64,000 nt of DNA from Deinococcus sp. YIM 77859 (GTDB lineage: Bacteria; Deinococcota; Deinococci; Deinococcales; Deinococcaceae), in contig NZ_JQNI01000004.1 in assembly GCF_000745175.1 (NCBI RefSeq), positions 71,001 through 135,000 on the forward strand, read 5' to 3'. This document shows, piece after piece, positions 44,444 through 61,137 of the stretch (its first letter is position 1; each line of letters opens with the position of its first letter). The notes beneath the pieces are model-generated. The model was not told where the DNA came from and made no database searches. It worked only from the letters and a program-made list of their open reading frames with translations. Both the position numbers and the translations under genes were made by a program.

Positions 44444-45130
44444 TCAGTTCACTTCCCGCTTAGGCGCGAACTCCTGAGCATGTTGCGGCTGGGTTTCGAT
44501 AGGCTCGGCGGGGCTCAGCAAGTGGCTGGCGGTGGCTGCCAGCGCGGCGCCGCGCAGGGGGGCGGCCCAGTACAGCCAGTGGGCGGTCCAGATGCCGCTT
44601 GCCAGGGCGGGACCAAAGGAGCGCGCCGGATTCATGCTCGCCCCGGTGATCGGGCCACCCATCGTGGCCTCCAGCGCCACGACGCCGCCCACCACCCAGG
44701 GCAGCCCCGAGCGCAGGGCGACGAGCAGCAGGAAGAAGGTCAGCACCGTTTCGAGGACGAACGCCTGAGCCACACTCCCGGCGGGAACCGTGGCACCGAG
44801 GTGGCCCCGGAGTCCGAAGAGCGCCAGCAGCACGAAGGCCGCCACGCCTGAGCCGAGCAGTTGAGCGGCGACGTAGGGCAGGACCCTCCCGGGTGGGAAG
44901 CGGCCCGACAGCCACAGCGCGAAGGTGGCCGCCGGGTTGATGTGCGCCCCGCTGATGGGTGCGAAGGTGGCGATCACGGCCGTCACAGTCAGCCCGAACA
45001 CGGCGGCCACGCCAAGGTGCCCAAGCGCCCCCGTTTGTGCCTGCACGACCGCCGCGCCGGGGCCGAAGAACACCAGGGCGAAGGTGCCCAGCGCTTCGGC
45101 GACCAAGGCACGCGACAGGGGAACGGTCAC
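44444..45130 (-). CDS. Aquaporin (MIP family) in arsenic operon
   Basis: 228-aa six-helix channel with both NPA boxes: SGAHINPAATFALWLSG and TGASMNPARSFGPAL. The selectivity-filter Arg follows the second NPA. In operons with ArsC but no ArsB or Acr3, such aquaporins (AqpS of Sinorhizobium is the known case) let arsenite made by ArsC flow out. Here it directly follows arsC (1-bp gap) and arsR, supporting that role. The C-terminus is polar and cytoplasmic. Confidence 0.92.
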   Translation of the reverse strand: MTVPLSRALVAEALGTFALVFFGPGAAVVQAQTGALGHLGVAAVFGLTVTAVIATFAPISGAHINPAATFALWLSGRFPPGRVLPYVAAQLLGSGVAAFVLLALFGLRGHLGATVPAGSVAQAFVLETVLTFFLLLVALRSGLPWVVGGVVALEATMGGPITGASMNPARSFGPALASGIWTAHWLYWAAPLRGAALAATASHLLSPAEPIETQPQHAQEFAPKREVN

Positions 45131-45131
45131 G

Positions 45132-45593
<462 letters not shown>

Positions 45594-45597
45594 GCCC

Positions 45598-45918
<321 letters not shown>

Positions 45919-45951
45919 CCAACCACTCTAGGGGATGGGACGCTTCAGCAA

Positions 45952-45966
45952 AAACCAATCTGGTTT
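45952..45966. promoter_or_regulatory. ArsR operator upstream of arsR
   Basis: AAACCAATCTGGTTT: perfect 6-bp arms with a 3-bp spacer, located between arsR and the ABC permease end. The minus strand between this site and arsR has TAGAGT as a possible -10 element. Confidence 0.75.
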
Positions 45967-45967
45967 G

Positions 45968-46759
45968 TTAGGACCCGGCCCCTTCATAACGGGCCAGGCC
46001 CCGGTGCCAGACCAGCAGCCCCAGGGCGAACACCCCCACGCCCACCGGTAGGGTGAGCCACCCGAGCAGGGCGTACTCCCCGCGCAGCAGTCCTGCCGCC
46101 GGGTAGAAGGCCAGGAAGGCGTAGGGCAGCACGAAGGTCAGCACGAAGCGCACGGCCGCCGGGTAGAGGGTCAACGGGTAGCGGGAGAAGTTGATGGTGT
46201 TGTAGGCGAGGGGGAAGAACCCGATGCCCCGCTCCTGCGTCCAGAAGCTGGTGCTCGCCGCGGCCACCCACAAGCCGCCGTACACCAGCCAAGCGCCGAG
46301 GATGCCTGCCAGGGCCACCAGCACGTCGAGCCCCGTCCAGGTGAAGCCCAACCGCGCTGACGCAATGGCAAGCACTACCACGCCCAAGAGCACTCCATTC
46401 AGGGCCTGCGGGCGCAGCAACTCCAACTGCACCTGGAGCAGGCTGTTCAGGGGCCGGGTCAGGATGCGGTCGAGTTCACCCCCCACGACGTAGCGGCCCC
46501 CCACGTCCGACAGTGCGGCGAAGGACGCGTTGAACAGCGCGAAGGGGATCAGGAAGAAGCCGTAGATGAACAGCGCCTCCTCGAACGACCAGCCCCCCAG
46601 GGCCTGCACCCGGCTGAACACCACCGCCAGGAAGGCCAGGTCCACCGCCTGCAACAGCAGGTCGGAGCCCACCTGCACGAAGAAGTCGGCCCGGTACGAC
46701 AGCCGGGCCTGAGCGAGCAAGGCGACGTAGGCCCCCACCAACCTCAAGTGCCGCCGCAC
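45968..46759 (-). CDS. ABC-2 type exporter permease B
   Basis: 263-aa permease of the DUF990/ABC-2 family from GTG 46759. Six hydrophobic segments; motifs LFIYGFFLIPFALFNASFAAL, GGELDRILTRPLNSLLQVQL (the GxLDxxLxRPL family signature) and a C-terminal loop before LGLLVWHRGLARYE. Works with the permease at 46762 and ATPase at 47543 as a heterodimeric exporter. Starts 3 bp after the first permease. Substrate unknown. Confidence 0.88.
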   Translation of the reverse strand: MRRHLRLVGAYVALLAQARLSYRADFFVQVGSDLLLQAVDLAFLAVVFSRVQALGGWSFEEALFIYGFFLIPFALFNASFAALSDVGGRYVVGGELDRILTRPLNSLLQVQLELLRPQALNGVLLGVVVLAIASARLGFTWTGLDVLVALAGILGAWLVYGGLWVAAASTSFWTQERGIGFFPLAYNTINFSRYPLTLYPAAVRFVLTFVLPYAFLAFYPAAGLLRGEYALLGWLTLPVGVGVFALGLLVWHRGLARYEGAGS

Positions 46760-46761
46760 GT

Positions 46762-47553
46762 TCAGCCCCCCTGCACGGTGAGCTGCCCCAGCGCGCGGCG
46801 CCACAGCACCCGGACCAGGACGAAGAGCAGGGCTGCCCAGACCGTTTGCACCAGCAGCCCCCGCGTGACGTTCATTTCCCCCAGATACATCGCCACCGGG
46901 GTATACGTGACCGCCTGGAACGGCAGCCAGGCCAGGACCGCCTGCGCCCACTCCGGGAAGAACGTCAGGGGGATCAGGACCCCGCCCAGCAGGTCCACCA
47001 TCGCGTTCTTCGCCCGCTGGAGGCCAACCGTGTGCTCGGTGAAGACGGCACAGAGGCCGACGAGCAGGTTCAGTTGCGAGTACACCACGAAGGCCAACAC
47101 CGTCCCGGCCAGGAACCCGGCAGCGGCGAGCGGACCGGCCGGTGGCCGCAATGGGTAGACCAGGGCGATCAGCACGGCGGCGGGCAGGGTAAAGATCACG
47201 GCCCGAACCAGCGCCTCCCCCGCTGCGCTGGCGAGCCGGGACCAGGGGTAGTCCACCGGGCGCAGCAGGGACAGCGCGATGTCGCCGCGCCGCACCTCCT
47301 CAGTCACCTCGCGGTCGAGGGGGTTGGTGTACAGTGAGCGCAGCACCCAGGCGACCGCGACATAGGTCAGGCCTTCCAGGGGAGTCAGGCCCCCCACCTG
47401 ATCCTTCCCCTGGTAGATGGCGCGGGCGCGGGCGGCGTACACGCTGACGTAGATGAAGTACGAACCGATGCCGATGAAAAAGCGCGTGCGGGTGGCGATC
47501 AGGTCCGCGAAGCGCAGGCGGGCGAAGCCCCAGTACACCCCTCTATCCGTCAT
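46762..47553 (-). CDS. ABC-2 type exporter permease A
   Basis: 263-aa permease, sister of the one at 45968; six hydrophobic segments and the matching VRRGDIALSLLRPVDYPWSR motif. The start overlaps the ATPase end by 11 bp. Two-permease DUF990 ABC systems occur in many bacteria; where studied, links to sugar, antibiotic or cell-surface export are suggested, but nothing here fixes a substrate. Confidence 0.88.
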   Translation of the reverse strand: MTDRGVYWGFARLRFADLIATRTRFFIGIGSYFIYVSVYAARARAIYQGKDQVGGLTPLEGLTYVAVAWVLRSLYTNPLDREVTEEVRRGDIALSLLRPVDYPWSRLASAAGEALVRAVIFTLPAAVLIALVYPLRPPAGPLAAAGFLAGTVLAFVVYSQLNLLVGLCAVFTEHTVGLQRAKNAMVDLLGGVLIPLTFFPEWAQAVLAWLPFQAVTYTPVAMYLGEMNVTRGLLVQTVWAALLFVLVRVLWRRALGQLTVQGG

Positions 47554-48553
47554 GCCGCCCCCGCTCGTACAGCTCCCGCACCACGTCCTCGATGCTTGCC
47601 TCCCGCAGTTGCAGGTCGTCCACCGGGACGGCGGAGAGCGCCCGGGACACCAGGTCCGGGGTCCGCACCCGGCGCCCGTCGTACACCGTGCTGTAGCGGC
47701 CCTGCCCCTCGTCCGTCCAGCTCAGGTGGAAGGGTTGGGTCGCGGCATTCAGGGCGCGTAGGTTACCCCCAGAGGAGACGACGGTGATCCGGTCTCCCCG
47801 CCCCAGGTCCTCCCTCAGGGCCCGGGTCGTGCCGTCGAAGATCAGTTGCCCGGCGTCGATGACCAGCACCCGGTCGCTGATGGCCTCCACGTCTCCGAGG
47901 TCGTGGGTGGTCAGCAGCAGCGTGGTGCCGAACTCGCGGTTGATCCGGCGCAGGAACTCGCGGATACGGGCCTTGACGCTCACGTCCAGCCCGATGGTGG
48001 GCTCGTCGAGGAACACCACCCGGGGGTCGTGCAGCAGGGCGGCAGCGAGGTCGGCGCGGACCCGCTGCCCCAGGGAGAGCTTGCGGGCGGGGGTGGCGAG
48101 CAGCCGGCCGAGGTCGAGTACCTGGTCGAACAGCGCCAGCCGCTCCTGAAAGACGGGCTCGGGGATGGCGTAGACCCGTTGCAGCAGGCGGAGGGATTCG
48201 ATCACCGCCAGGTCGAACCAGAGCGTCGTGCGCTGCCCGAAGACCACGCCGATGTGCCGGACGTACTGCTGCCGGTCCCGGTGCGGGTGATAGCCCAGAA
48301 CGCACAACTCCCCGCCGCTGGGCTTGAGGATGCCCGCCAGCATCTTCACGGTGGTGGACTTCCCCGCGCCGTTCGGGCCGAGGTACGCGACGCTCTCCCC
48401 CGGCTGGAGGGCGAAGCTCACATCCTGCACCGCCTGCACCGCCCGGTACTCGGGGTGCAGCAGGTCCTGGAAGGCCCCGCGCAGGCCCGGTCGCCGGATG
48501 GGTACCCGGTAGCGGCGTTGGAGGTGGTGGGCGTGGATGATGGGGTCGCTCAT
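47543..48553 (-). CDS. ABC exporter ATP-binding protein
   Basis: 336 aa. Walker A YLGPNGAGKSTTVKMLAG, Q loop FGQRTTLWFDLAV, signature KLSLGQRVRADLAAALLHDP, Walker B VVFLDEPTIGLD, H loop LLTTHDLGDV. The C-terminal 100 residues resemble the accessory domain of this exporter group. First gene of the three; a MerR-family regulator gene lies 43 bp upstream on the same strand, so a metal or drug may induce it. Confidence 0.93.
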   Translation of the reverse strand: MSDPIIHAHHLQRRYRVPIRRPGLRGAFQDLLHPEYRAVQAVQDVSFALQPGESVAYLGPNGAGKSTTVKMLAGILKPSGGELCVLGYHPHRDRQQYVRHIGVVFGQRTTLWFDLAVIESLRLLQRVYAIPEPVFQERLALFDQVLDLGRLLATPARKLSLGQRVRADLAAALLHDPRVVFLDEPTIGLDVSVKARIREFLRRINREFGTTLLLTTHDLGDVEAISDRVLVIDAGQLIFDGTTRALREDLGRGDRITVVSSGGNLRALNAATQPFHLSWTDEGQGRYSTVYDGRRVRTPDLVSRALSAVPVDDLQLREASIEDVVRELYERGRHDG

Positions 48554-48595
48554 GGCCGCAGGAGGGCAGCCTAGAGCTTCCAGTCTGGTGGAAGG

Positions 48596-49012
48596 TCAAG
48601 CCCGGCCGAGGGCCGAGCGTTCGATGATGCCGCACACGCTGCCGCCGCACCCCTCCACGTCGGCTTCCACCCGCAGGGCCAGCAGTTCGGCGCGGAACCG
48701 GGTGAGGGCCTGGAGGTGCCGGTCCACCTCCGCGAGCCTGGCGTCGAGCAGGGAGCGGACATGCGCGCAGGGGGGTTCTCCCCGCTCGCGGACCTGGAGG
48801 ACTTCGGCGATGTCTTCCAGGCGGAGGCCGACGGCCTTGGCCTGGACGATGAAGTGCAGTCGGGCGCGGTCGGCTGCCCCGTATTGCCGGTAGCCGCTGG
48901 TGGACCGGCCGGGGGCGGGGAGCAGGCCGATGCTCTCGTAGTAGCGCAGGGTTTTGGGGTTGAGGTGGAACTCGGCGGCGAGTTCACCGATGCGGACGGG
49001 GGAGGTGGACAT
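48596..49012 (-). CDS. MerR-family metal-type regulator (ABC unit)
   Basis: 138 aa from ATG 49012. Winged helix IGELAAEFHLNPKTLRYYES and GYRQYGAADRARLHFI. Metal-type cysteines: PPCAHVRSLLDARL (CadR/PbrR/ZntR position 79-like) and DVEGCGGSVCGIIERS near the C-terminus. This subgroup senses Zn, Cd, Pb or Hg. It is followed directly by the ABC exporter genes, so it may control them, or it may have lost its original target by rearrangement. Confidence 0.88.
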   Translation of the reverse strand: MSTSPVRIGELAAEFHLNPKTLRYYESIGLLPAPGRSTSGYRQYGAADRARLHFIVQAKAVGLRLEDIAEVLQVRERGEPPCAHVRSLLDARLAEVDRHLQALTRFRAELLALRVEADVEGCGGSVCGIIERSALGRA

Positions 49013-49138
49013 GAGGGCTCCTAGCAGGAAGGGGGTGGGCGCAGCGCGCCGGGCGTCAGGAGGATTGTCGGTCATGGGGGCACGGTGGGAAGGGCCAATG
49101 GGTTCAGAGCGGAGGGTTCTATACGATAGGAACAATCC

Positions 49139-49243
49139 GAGACTTGGCCGCTGGAGTTGCTGCTCGTGGCGCTCCTGCTCGTGATGCTCGGACACCGGCG
49201 TTTCCTGCAGAGGGAGGGGCGCTGCGGTGAGGTTCACGGGTGA
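49139..49243 (+). pseudogene. C-terminal scrap of four-helix membrane gene
   Basis: Frame reads WPLELLLVALLLVMLGHRRF then LQREG to a TGA at 49241, matching the last helix of the protein at 37763 (SLELLLVALLLVMITGRRHQ) at both protein and DNA level. Nothing of the first three helices is present. It begins near the same codon at which the truncated copy at 11661 resumes, hinting at a shared breakpoint. Confidence 0.6.
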
Positions 49244-49295
49244 GGTGACCAGGCTCCCCACCGGTCACCCGTTCATCCCGGCACCGATCCCCAGC

Positions 49296-49312
49296 TTTAC
49301 AGGAACTTAACG
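49296..49312 (+). promoter_or_regulatory. TTTACA/TTAACG direct repeat
   Basis: TTTACA and TTAACG 11 bp apart. CTTTACAGGAACTT is identical to the site before the DUF305 gene (2887-2900). About 380 bp before the third regulator gene, with no intact gene directly downstream; possibly an orphaned promoter. Confidence 0.45.
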
Positions 49313-49690
49313 GCCTGCCGGTAGCCTCACGCTGGAGGTGAGTGTCTTGTCCCCAAAGAGCCGGGCCACCCTGGTCTTCGGCAACGCCCGGGTCCGCGCC
49401 GTTCAACAGCCGCAAGTGAGGCAGGGAACCAAAGAACCGGTCGGGCAGACGACGAACATCAGGCGCAGGTTGCGGACCGGTCACCCGGCTGCCAACGGCC
49501 TTGAGTGGTCGAGGGCCGTCCTCCAGACCGCCGCGTCCGGGTCGCCGGGCGGGCCAGGCCGGGACGCCCGGATCAAGGGGCGGCGGACATGGTGGTCCAG
49601 CCTGGGGCCGGAGAACAGGCCGTCCCGTAAGCGCGCCCGGCGAGGTGGGTGCGCTCAGGAGCGGGACCGGCCCGTTGACCTGGAGGCCCA

Positions 49691-51467
<1,777 letters not shown>

Positions 51468-51760
51468 AGGGGCAGCCGCGGTGCTGGCAGAAGGGTGAGG
51501 TCGAAACGCCGACTTTACCCCCTGCCGTTTGGTTCGTGGAGGACCGGCAACGGCGGGCCGCCGTGTGCCTGAGCTGGGGTGCAGGACCGGGTGGGGGACC
51601 CGGCGACACGGCGCGTGATGCCGCTTGTCCAGCGGGGCGACCGGGGGTGCGCGGGTTGCCTGCCGGGTTCGGTCGCCCTGACCCTCTTCCGCAGGGCGGC
51701 AGGACGGGAAAAGAGACCGGCGGGACATTCGTTGCCACGCTGTCCCGCCGGTCGGTGGCT
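51468..51760. other. Intergenic region between convergent genes
   Basis: About 290 bases between the kinase end and the convergent 139-aa gene. I see no supported feature. Confidence 0.4.
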
Positions 51761-52094
51761 TCAGGTCTGGGGCGGCGGGGCCAGCGTCTCGGCGAGCCGC
51801 ACCAGCAGTTCCTCGGCCCGCTCGTACCCCGGCCGCAGGTACACGGTGGCGAAGGTCGTCCAGTCCTGCACGGCGGCGACTTCCTGGCCGTTCTCGTGCA
51901 GTTTCAGGTGCGGGTACACGCCGTACTCCACGTGGCAGCCGAACGCGCTGGCGACGTCCTCGAGCCGCCGGGTGTTCTCGTCCGTCCAGGTCAGGGTGTA
52001 GGGGAGGGCGAAGCAGGGCTTCCCACAACTGCCGCCCAGACCCACCAGCGGGAAGCCGGCGACCGTCTGCGGGTCCTGCCGGATCCGGACGCGT

Positions 52095-53162
<1,068 letters not shown>

Positions 53163-53200
53163 GGGTGGGCCTTCCTTCCAGGCAGGAGAACGGGGGGGCT

Positions 53201-55707
<2,507 letters not shown>

Positions 55708-55716
55708 CTTCGCTCC

Positions 55717-55735
55717 TATCCCCCTCAGGGGGGTA
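55717..55735. promoter_or_regulatory. CsoR operator at copA
   Basis: TATCCCCCTCAGGGGGGTA, a near-perfect palindrome of the TA-C4-5-N-G4-5-TA class bound by copper-sensing CsoR. It ends 10 bp before the copA ATG. Confidence 0.82.
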
Positions 55736-55822
55736 CGGGAGAAGCATACGCCACTCAGCACTGTGGAGCAACTATGCCTGCGCTTTTCAGGGGAGGGGCG
55801 CCGAAATACTCCCCCAAATACC

Positions 55823-55851
55823 TTGACATCCCCCCCTATAGGGTCTAAGAT
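55823..55851 (+). promoter_or_regulatory. copZ promoter with CsoR operator
   Basis: -35 TTGACA (55823-55828), 17-bp spacer, -10 TAAGAT (55846-55851), with the palindrome CCCTATAGGG (55834-55843) in the spacer. Start codon 6 bp after the -10, so the mRNA is leaderless or nearly so. A repressor here would block polymerase directly. Confidence 0.85.
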
Positions 55852-55857
55852 TTGGCC

Positions 55858-56061
55858 ATGACCACCGAACTGACCGTGACGGGCATGACCTGCGGACACT
55901 GCGAGAAAGCCGTCCAGAATGCGCTGAAGAGCGTGCCCGGCGTGCAAGACGTCCATGTGAACCTGCGGGAAGGCACGGCCACCGTGCAGGGTGAGGCGGA
56001 CCCGCAGGCCCTCGTCACCGCCGTGGCCGAAGAAGGCTACGGCGCCCAGGTCCGCGCCTAA
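55858..56061 (+). CDS. copZ: Copper chaperone CopZ
   Basis: 67-aa HMA-domain protein: TVTGMTCGHCEKAVQNALKS with the Cu(I) site GMTCGHC, then the beta strands VQDVHVNLREGTATVQGEAD. Cytosolic carrier of Cu(I) to CopA. ATG 55858 is preferred to TTG 55852, which lies next to the -10. Divergent from copA with CsoR-type sites on each side. csoR starts 1 bp after its stop. Confidence 0.93.
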   Translation: MTTELTVTGMTCGHCEKAVQNALKSVPGVQDVHVNLREGTATVQGEADPQALVTAVAEEGYGAQVRA

Positions 56062-56062
56062 C

Positions 56063-56392
<330 letters not shown>

Positions 56393-56407
56393 GCGCCACA
56401 GCGTCGC

Positions 56408-56440
56408 AACAGCGGTCTACCAGGAAGGTAGACCGCTGTT
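56408..56440. terminator. Strong hairpin between convergent csoR genes
   Basis: AACAGCGGTCTACC (56408-56421) pairs with GGTAGACCGCTGTT (56427-56440), 14 bp perfect stem and 5-base loop. No T run on the plus strand. The position after csoR and before the convergent second csoR suggests a bidirectional terminator. Confidence 0.7.
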
Positions 56441-56515
56441 CGGATTCCACCCCAAGGTGAGCCTTCACTGGCCAACTGAGCGGGAACCCCTCCGTGTGAC
56501 CGCCATCAGGTCGCC

Positions 56516-56833
<318 letters not shown>

Positions 56834-56927
56834 CGGTTGGCCGCCAGGCCCAGGGGAGGGACAGCGCCTTCGGCACACGAAGCCAGGTGACCTTTCAGAC
56901 GACACCGCACGAAAAACTGGTTGCGTC

Positions 56928-57671
<744 letters not shown>

Positions 57672-57680
57672 GAGAGTCCT

Positions 57681-58580
57681 TTACGAGCGCTGCTGGAGGC
57701 GGGGAAACAACGCCGTCTCGATGGCGCGGCCAGTCAGGGCGAAGCCCAGCACCGCCATGGAGATCAGTACGCCGGGCGGCACGACCCACCAGGGCCACGA
57801 ACCATTGAGAAACGCTCCGCGGATCTGCGCGTAGTACAGCACGGTGCCCCAGCTTTTGCGGACCGGATCGCCCAAGCCCAGGAAGGCCAGGGAGGCTTCG
57901 ATCAGGATGCTGCTGGACGCGGCCAGGATGAACTGCGAGACCGCGATGGGCAAGACGCCCGGCAGCACGTGTTTCCAGAGGATGTGCAGGTTCGAGGCAC
58001 CGAGGGCCTGCGCCCCCTCGACGTAAGCCAAGCTCCGGATCCCCAGTGCGCTGGAGCGGATGACGCGCGCGGGCCGCGCCCAGATCAGCAGGGAAATGGC
58101 GATGATCAGGTTTCCGGAACTCGCGCCGAAAAAGGCCGCGAGGACGATCATCAACGGAATGAACGGCAGCACCAGCACGACGTCGACCAGGCGCATGAGC
58201 GCGGCGTCCGTCCGGCCACCCAGAAAGCCCGCGATGACCCCCACGAGGGTGCCGATTAGGATTGCGAGCGCCGCGGCGGTAAAGCCGATAGTGAGCGACA
58301 CGCGCGTGCCGACGATCAACTCCGACAGGATGTCCTGCCCAATGTCGTTCGTGCCCAGCCAATGTGCGGCGCTGGGCACGGAGAACGGCGCGCCGGTCTG
58401 CGCCGCCGCGTCGTAGGGGGCGATCCAGGGACCCGCACCAGCCAGGAACAGCAGCAGCAGCAGCGCCATCCCGGTTCGGCCCATCCAGGTGGAGAGCAGC
58501 AGCGCCACTGCGGATTTCAGGCCGCCCGCTGGAGGTGGCTTGGCGCGCGAGGTCAGGGCAGGTGCCGAAGAACTAGCCAC
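57681..58580 (-). CDS. Peptide ABC importer permease, OppC/DppC type
   Basis: 299 aa from GTG 58580, overlapping the OppB-type stop by 8 bp. N-terminal helix MALLLLLFLAGAGPWI, periplasmic loop with SAAHWLGTNDIGQDILSELI, then the transmembrane domain and EAA loop EGAQALGASNLHILWKHVLPG. Imports di/oligopeptides or nickel-type chelates with the protein at 58573 and binding protein 59548. No ATPase gene is present in the window, so it must be supplied elsewhere. Confidence 0.92.
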   Translation of the reverse strand: MASSSAPALTSRAKPPPAGGLKSAVALLLSTWMGRTGMALLLLLFLAGAGPWIAPYDAAAQTGAPFSVPSAAHWLGTNDIGQDILSELIVGTRVSLTIGFTAAALAILIGTLVGVIAGFLGGRTDAALMRLVDVVLVLPFIPLMIVLAAFFGASSGNLIIAISLLIWARPARVIRSSALGIRSLAYVEGAQALGASNLHILWKHVLPGVLPIAVSQFILAASSSILIEASLAFLGLGDPVRKSWGTVLYYAQIRGAFLNGSWPWWVVPPGVLISMAVLGFALTGRAIETALFPRLQQRS

Positions 58581-59538
58581 GTTGCACCCGGACACGGGGA
58601 TCCAGCAGCGGGTAGACCACGTCGGCGAGGATGTTCCCCGCAAGAATGGAGAGGGTGACCATCAGGAAGGCCCCCTGGAGCAGCGGATAATCGCGGTTGC
58701 TGGCCGCCTCGAAGAGCATCCTTCCGAGGCCAGGGAAGGCGAAGACTGTTTCAATCACGACGGCCCCACCCACCAGGGTCCCGAGATTCAGCATGAACAC
58801 GGTGAAGACGGGCATGGATGCGTTTCGGAGCGCGTGCTTGTACAGCACCTGACGTTCGCTGACGCCTTTGGCGCGGGCGGTGCGGATGTAATCCTCGCCC
58901 AGCACCGACAGCATCGCGTACCGCATCACCAGGAACGTTCCGGACAGGCTCACCAGGGTGAGGGTCACGACGGGCAACACCAAGTGCTTGGCGATGTCCA
59001 CGGCGTTGGCCCAACCGGTCAGGTTGGACCAAGGCGTCTGCGCCCCGAAGACGGGAAACAGGGGCCACTGCACGGCGAAGAGGGCGACCAGCATCATACC
59101 CAGCCAGAAGGAAGGCAGGGAGTCCAGCAGGATGGAAGACGTGAGCGTGACGTGATCCAGCCAACCATTACGGTGCCAGGCCGCCAGTGCCCCCACGATC
59201 ACGCCGAAGACGGTCGAGAGCAGCAGCGCCGAGCCAGTGAGCAGCAGGGTCCACGGCAGGCGTTCGAGCAACATGGTCAGCACCGGTTTGTTCGCCTGAT
59301 ACGAGTAGCCCAGGTCGCCGCGCGCGAGCGACGCCACATACTTCCCGTACTGCACAGTGAGCGGCTGATCGAGGCCCGTGCGGGCGAGCAACGCTTGGCG
59401 GTCCTCGGCGGGCAGCAGGGCCACGTCCTCGCCCGCCAGGAACTGCAAGGGGGAGCCGGGCATAGCGCGCGGCAGGAAGAAGTTGAGGGAGATTGCGGCG
59501 ATCAACACGAGAACGTACTGTCCAGCCCGCTCCAGCAT
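58573..59538 (-). CDS. Peptide ABC importer permease, OppB/DppB type
   Basis: 321-aa permease: N-terminal helix YVLVLIAAISLNFFLPRAMP, family loop around FLAGEDVALLPAEDRQALLA, six helices, EAA loop ARAKGVSERQVLYKHALRNA, and end ILADVVYPLLDPRVRVQRG. Partner of the OppC-type permease. The binding protein gene lies 9 bp upstream. Substrate not fixed. Confidence 0.93.
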   Translation of the reverse strand: MLERAGQYVLVLIAAISLNFFLPRAMPGSPLQFLAGEDVALLPAEDRQALLARTGLDQPLTVQYGKYVASLARGDLGYSYQANKPVLTMLLERLPWTLLLTGSALLLSTVFGVIVGALAAWHRNGWLDHVTLTSSILLDSLPSFWLGMMLVALFAVQWPLFPVFGAQTPWSNLTGWANAVDIAKHLVLPVVTLTLVSLSGTFLVMRYAMLSVLGEDYIRTARAKGVSERQVLYKHALRNASMPVFTVFMLNLGTLVGGAVVIETVFAFPGLGRMLFEAASNRDYPLLQGAFLMVTLSILAGNILADVVYPLLDPRVRVQRG

Positions 59539-59547
59539 GACGTCCCC

Positions 59548-61137
59548 TTATTTTAAGAACGAACGTTTGTTGATGATGCCCTGACCCTTCTGAAACTTCC
59601 AGCCGTCGTAGGCGTTCGCGTCGAACGCGTACACCGTGTCGGGGTACCACAACGTCAGGAACGGCAGGTCCTTGGCGACAATCTCCTGAACGCGTGCGGC
59701 CAGCGTCTCGCGGGCTCCGGCATCCACTGTCGTCAGCATGCGCGTGGTCAACGTGTCCACGGTCTTGTTGCGGTACCCACCGACGTTCAAAGTGCCGATC
59801 ACGGGGTTCGAGTGAAACAGCCCTGCAAGGTTGAGCTGCGACTGGACGGGCGCAGACCATCCCCACATGGCCACATCAAAATTGCGGCCTTTCGCCACGT
59901 CGAAATCAGGCCACAGGGCCTGCTGAACCGTGGTGGGATCCAGGGATTTGATGGTGAACCGGATGCCCGCTGGGCGCAGCTGCGACGCGATGATCTCCGC
60001 CGCGCGGATGCGCTGCGGGTTGTTGGAGGCGACCAGAAAGGTCAGGTCCAGTGGCTTGCCATCTTTGCCGGTCCGGACCCCGTCGCGGTTGAGCTTGAAG
60101 CCGAGTGTTTCCAGGGTTCTGTTCGCCTGTGCCACCGTCATTTTCGGGTAGGTGGGGGCGGCTTTGCTGTAAAAGGGACTGTCAGGGTGCACAAAGCCTG
60201 CGGCACCGGGCGTCCCGTAGCCCAGGAGGACCGTTTCGACCAGTGCCTTGTTGTTCACCAGGCCCGCGACCACGCGCCGGAATCCCACGCTGTTAAACGG
60301 TGCGGTGGTGGTGTTGAACTGCAAGAGCGTGCTGGTATAGCTGGGGCCCCGCAGGGTCTTCAGGCGGGCGTTTCCTGCGAACCGTTGAATGAGTTCCGGC
60401 GGAACCTCCCGCGCTACGGCGTTGATCTGCCCGGCCTGGAGTGCTTGGAACATGGAGGTCGGGTCAGGGATGACTGCCAGCACAACCTCATCGGCACCTG
60501 GCTGGGCGGCGAAATACTCCGCGTTTTCCGTCAGGCGGTAGGACTGGTCGGTCTTATGATCGACCAGTTTGTAGGGTCCGGAGCCAACGACGTTCTTGAA
60601 CGTCTTCGGAGCCGTGACGCTCTCCCAGATGTGCCTCGGCAGGATAGGCGCGTCCGCAAGGGGCTGGAGGAGGAAATTGGCCCCCGGTTGCTCGAGGGTG
60701 ATGATCACCGTGCGCGCGTCCGGGGTGCGGATGCTGGAGATGGGGCGCACGGCGGAAGCGAAGCGGCCCACAACCGGATATTTTTTGTAGTACTCGAAGC
60801 TGAACTTCACGTCCCCGCTGGTCAGCGGTTTACCGTCGTGCCACTTGACGCCGTCTTTCAGCTTCAGTGTCCAGACCTTACCGTCCTTCACCGAGTACGA
60901 CTCGACCAACCAGGGCCGGGGCACGTCGTTGAGATCGTTGACGAACAACGTGTCATACACGAGGCTCATCAGGTTGTATCCAGGGTAGCCGGTGACGTAC
61001 GTGAACGGCGAGAGTTCACCTTCGTCCTGGGGGATCGCCAGCACGATGCGCTTCCCGGTGTGTCCGGCATGCGCGGTGGTCGCGAGGGCAACTGCCAATG
61101 CAGCAGTGAGAAAGCGGGCAACTGGGCTCCGTCTCAT
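59548..61137 (-). CDS. Peptide ABC importer substrate-binding protein
   Basis: 529-aa SBP_bac_5 (cluster C) protein. ATG 61137 after GGGAGG, signal peptide RFLTAALAVALATTAHA. Family segments: LMSLVYDTLFVNDL, WTLKLKDGVKWHDGKPLTSG, FEYYKKYP, NNPQRIRAAEIIASQLRPAG. It has a Sec leader and no lipobox, so the protein is periplasmic. Heads the operon with the two permeases and the PIG-L-like gene, which may process the imported compound (inference). Confidence 0.93.
   Translation of the reverse strand: MRRSPVARFLTAALAVALATTAHAGHTGKRIVLAIPQDEGELSPFTYVTGYPGYNLMSLVYDTLFVNDLNDVPRPWLVESYSVKDGKVWTLKLKDGVKWHDGKPLTSGDVKFSFEYYKKYPVVGRFASAVRPISSIRTPDARTVIITLEQPGANFLLQPLADAPILPRHIWESVTAPKTFKNVVGSGPYKLVDHKTDQSYRLTENAEYFAAQPGADEVVLAVIPDPTSMFQALQAGQINAVAREVPPELIQRFAGNARLKTLRGPSYTSTLLQFNTTTAPFNSVGFRRVVAGLVNNKALVETVLLGYGTPGAAGFVHPDSPFYSKAAPTYPKMTVAQANRTLETLGFKLNRDGVRTGKDGKPLDLTFLVASNNPQRIRAAEIIASQLRPAGIRFTIKSLDPTTVQQALWPDFDVAKGRNFDVAMWGWSAPVQSQLNLAGLFHSNPVIGTLNVGGYRNKTVDTLTTRMLTTVDAGARETLAARVQEIVAKDLPFLTLWYPDTVYAFDANAYDGWKFQKGQGIINKRSFLK

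Larger units (their letters stand above)
49013..49690. other. Gene-poor region upstream of third regulator
   Basis: About 680 bases. Holds a remnant of the four-helix membrane gene (49139-49243) and a TTTACA/TTAACG repeat (49296-49312) followed by GTAGCCT and GTGAGTGTC, a layout like the DUF305 promoter. The frame from GTG 49338 (122 codons) shows no signal peptide or domain and is probably not a gene now. Confidence 0.4.
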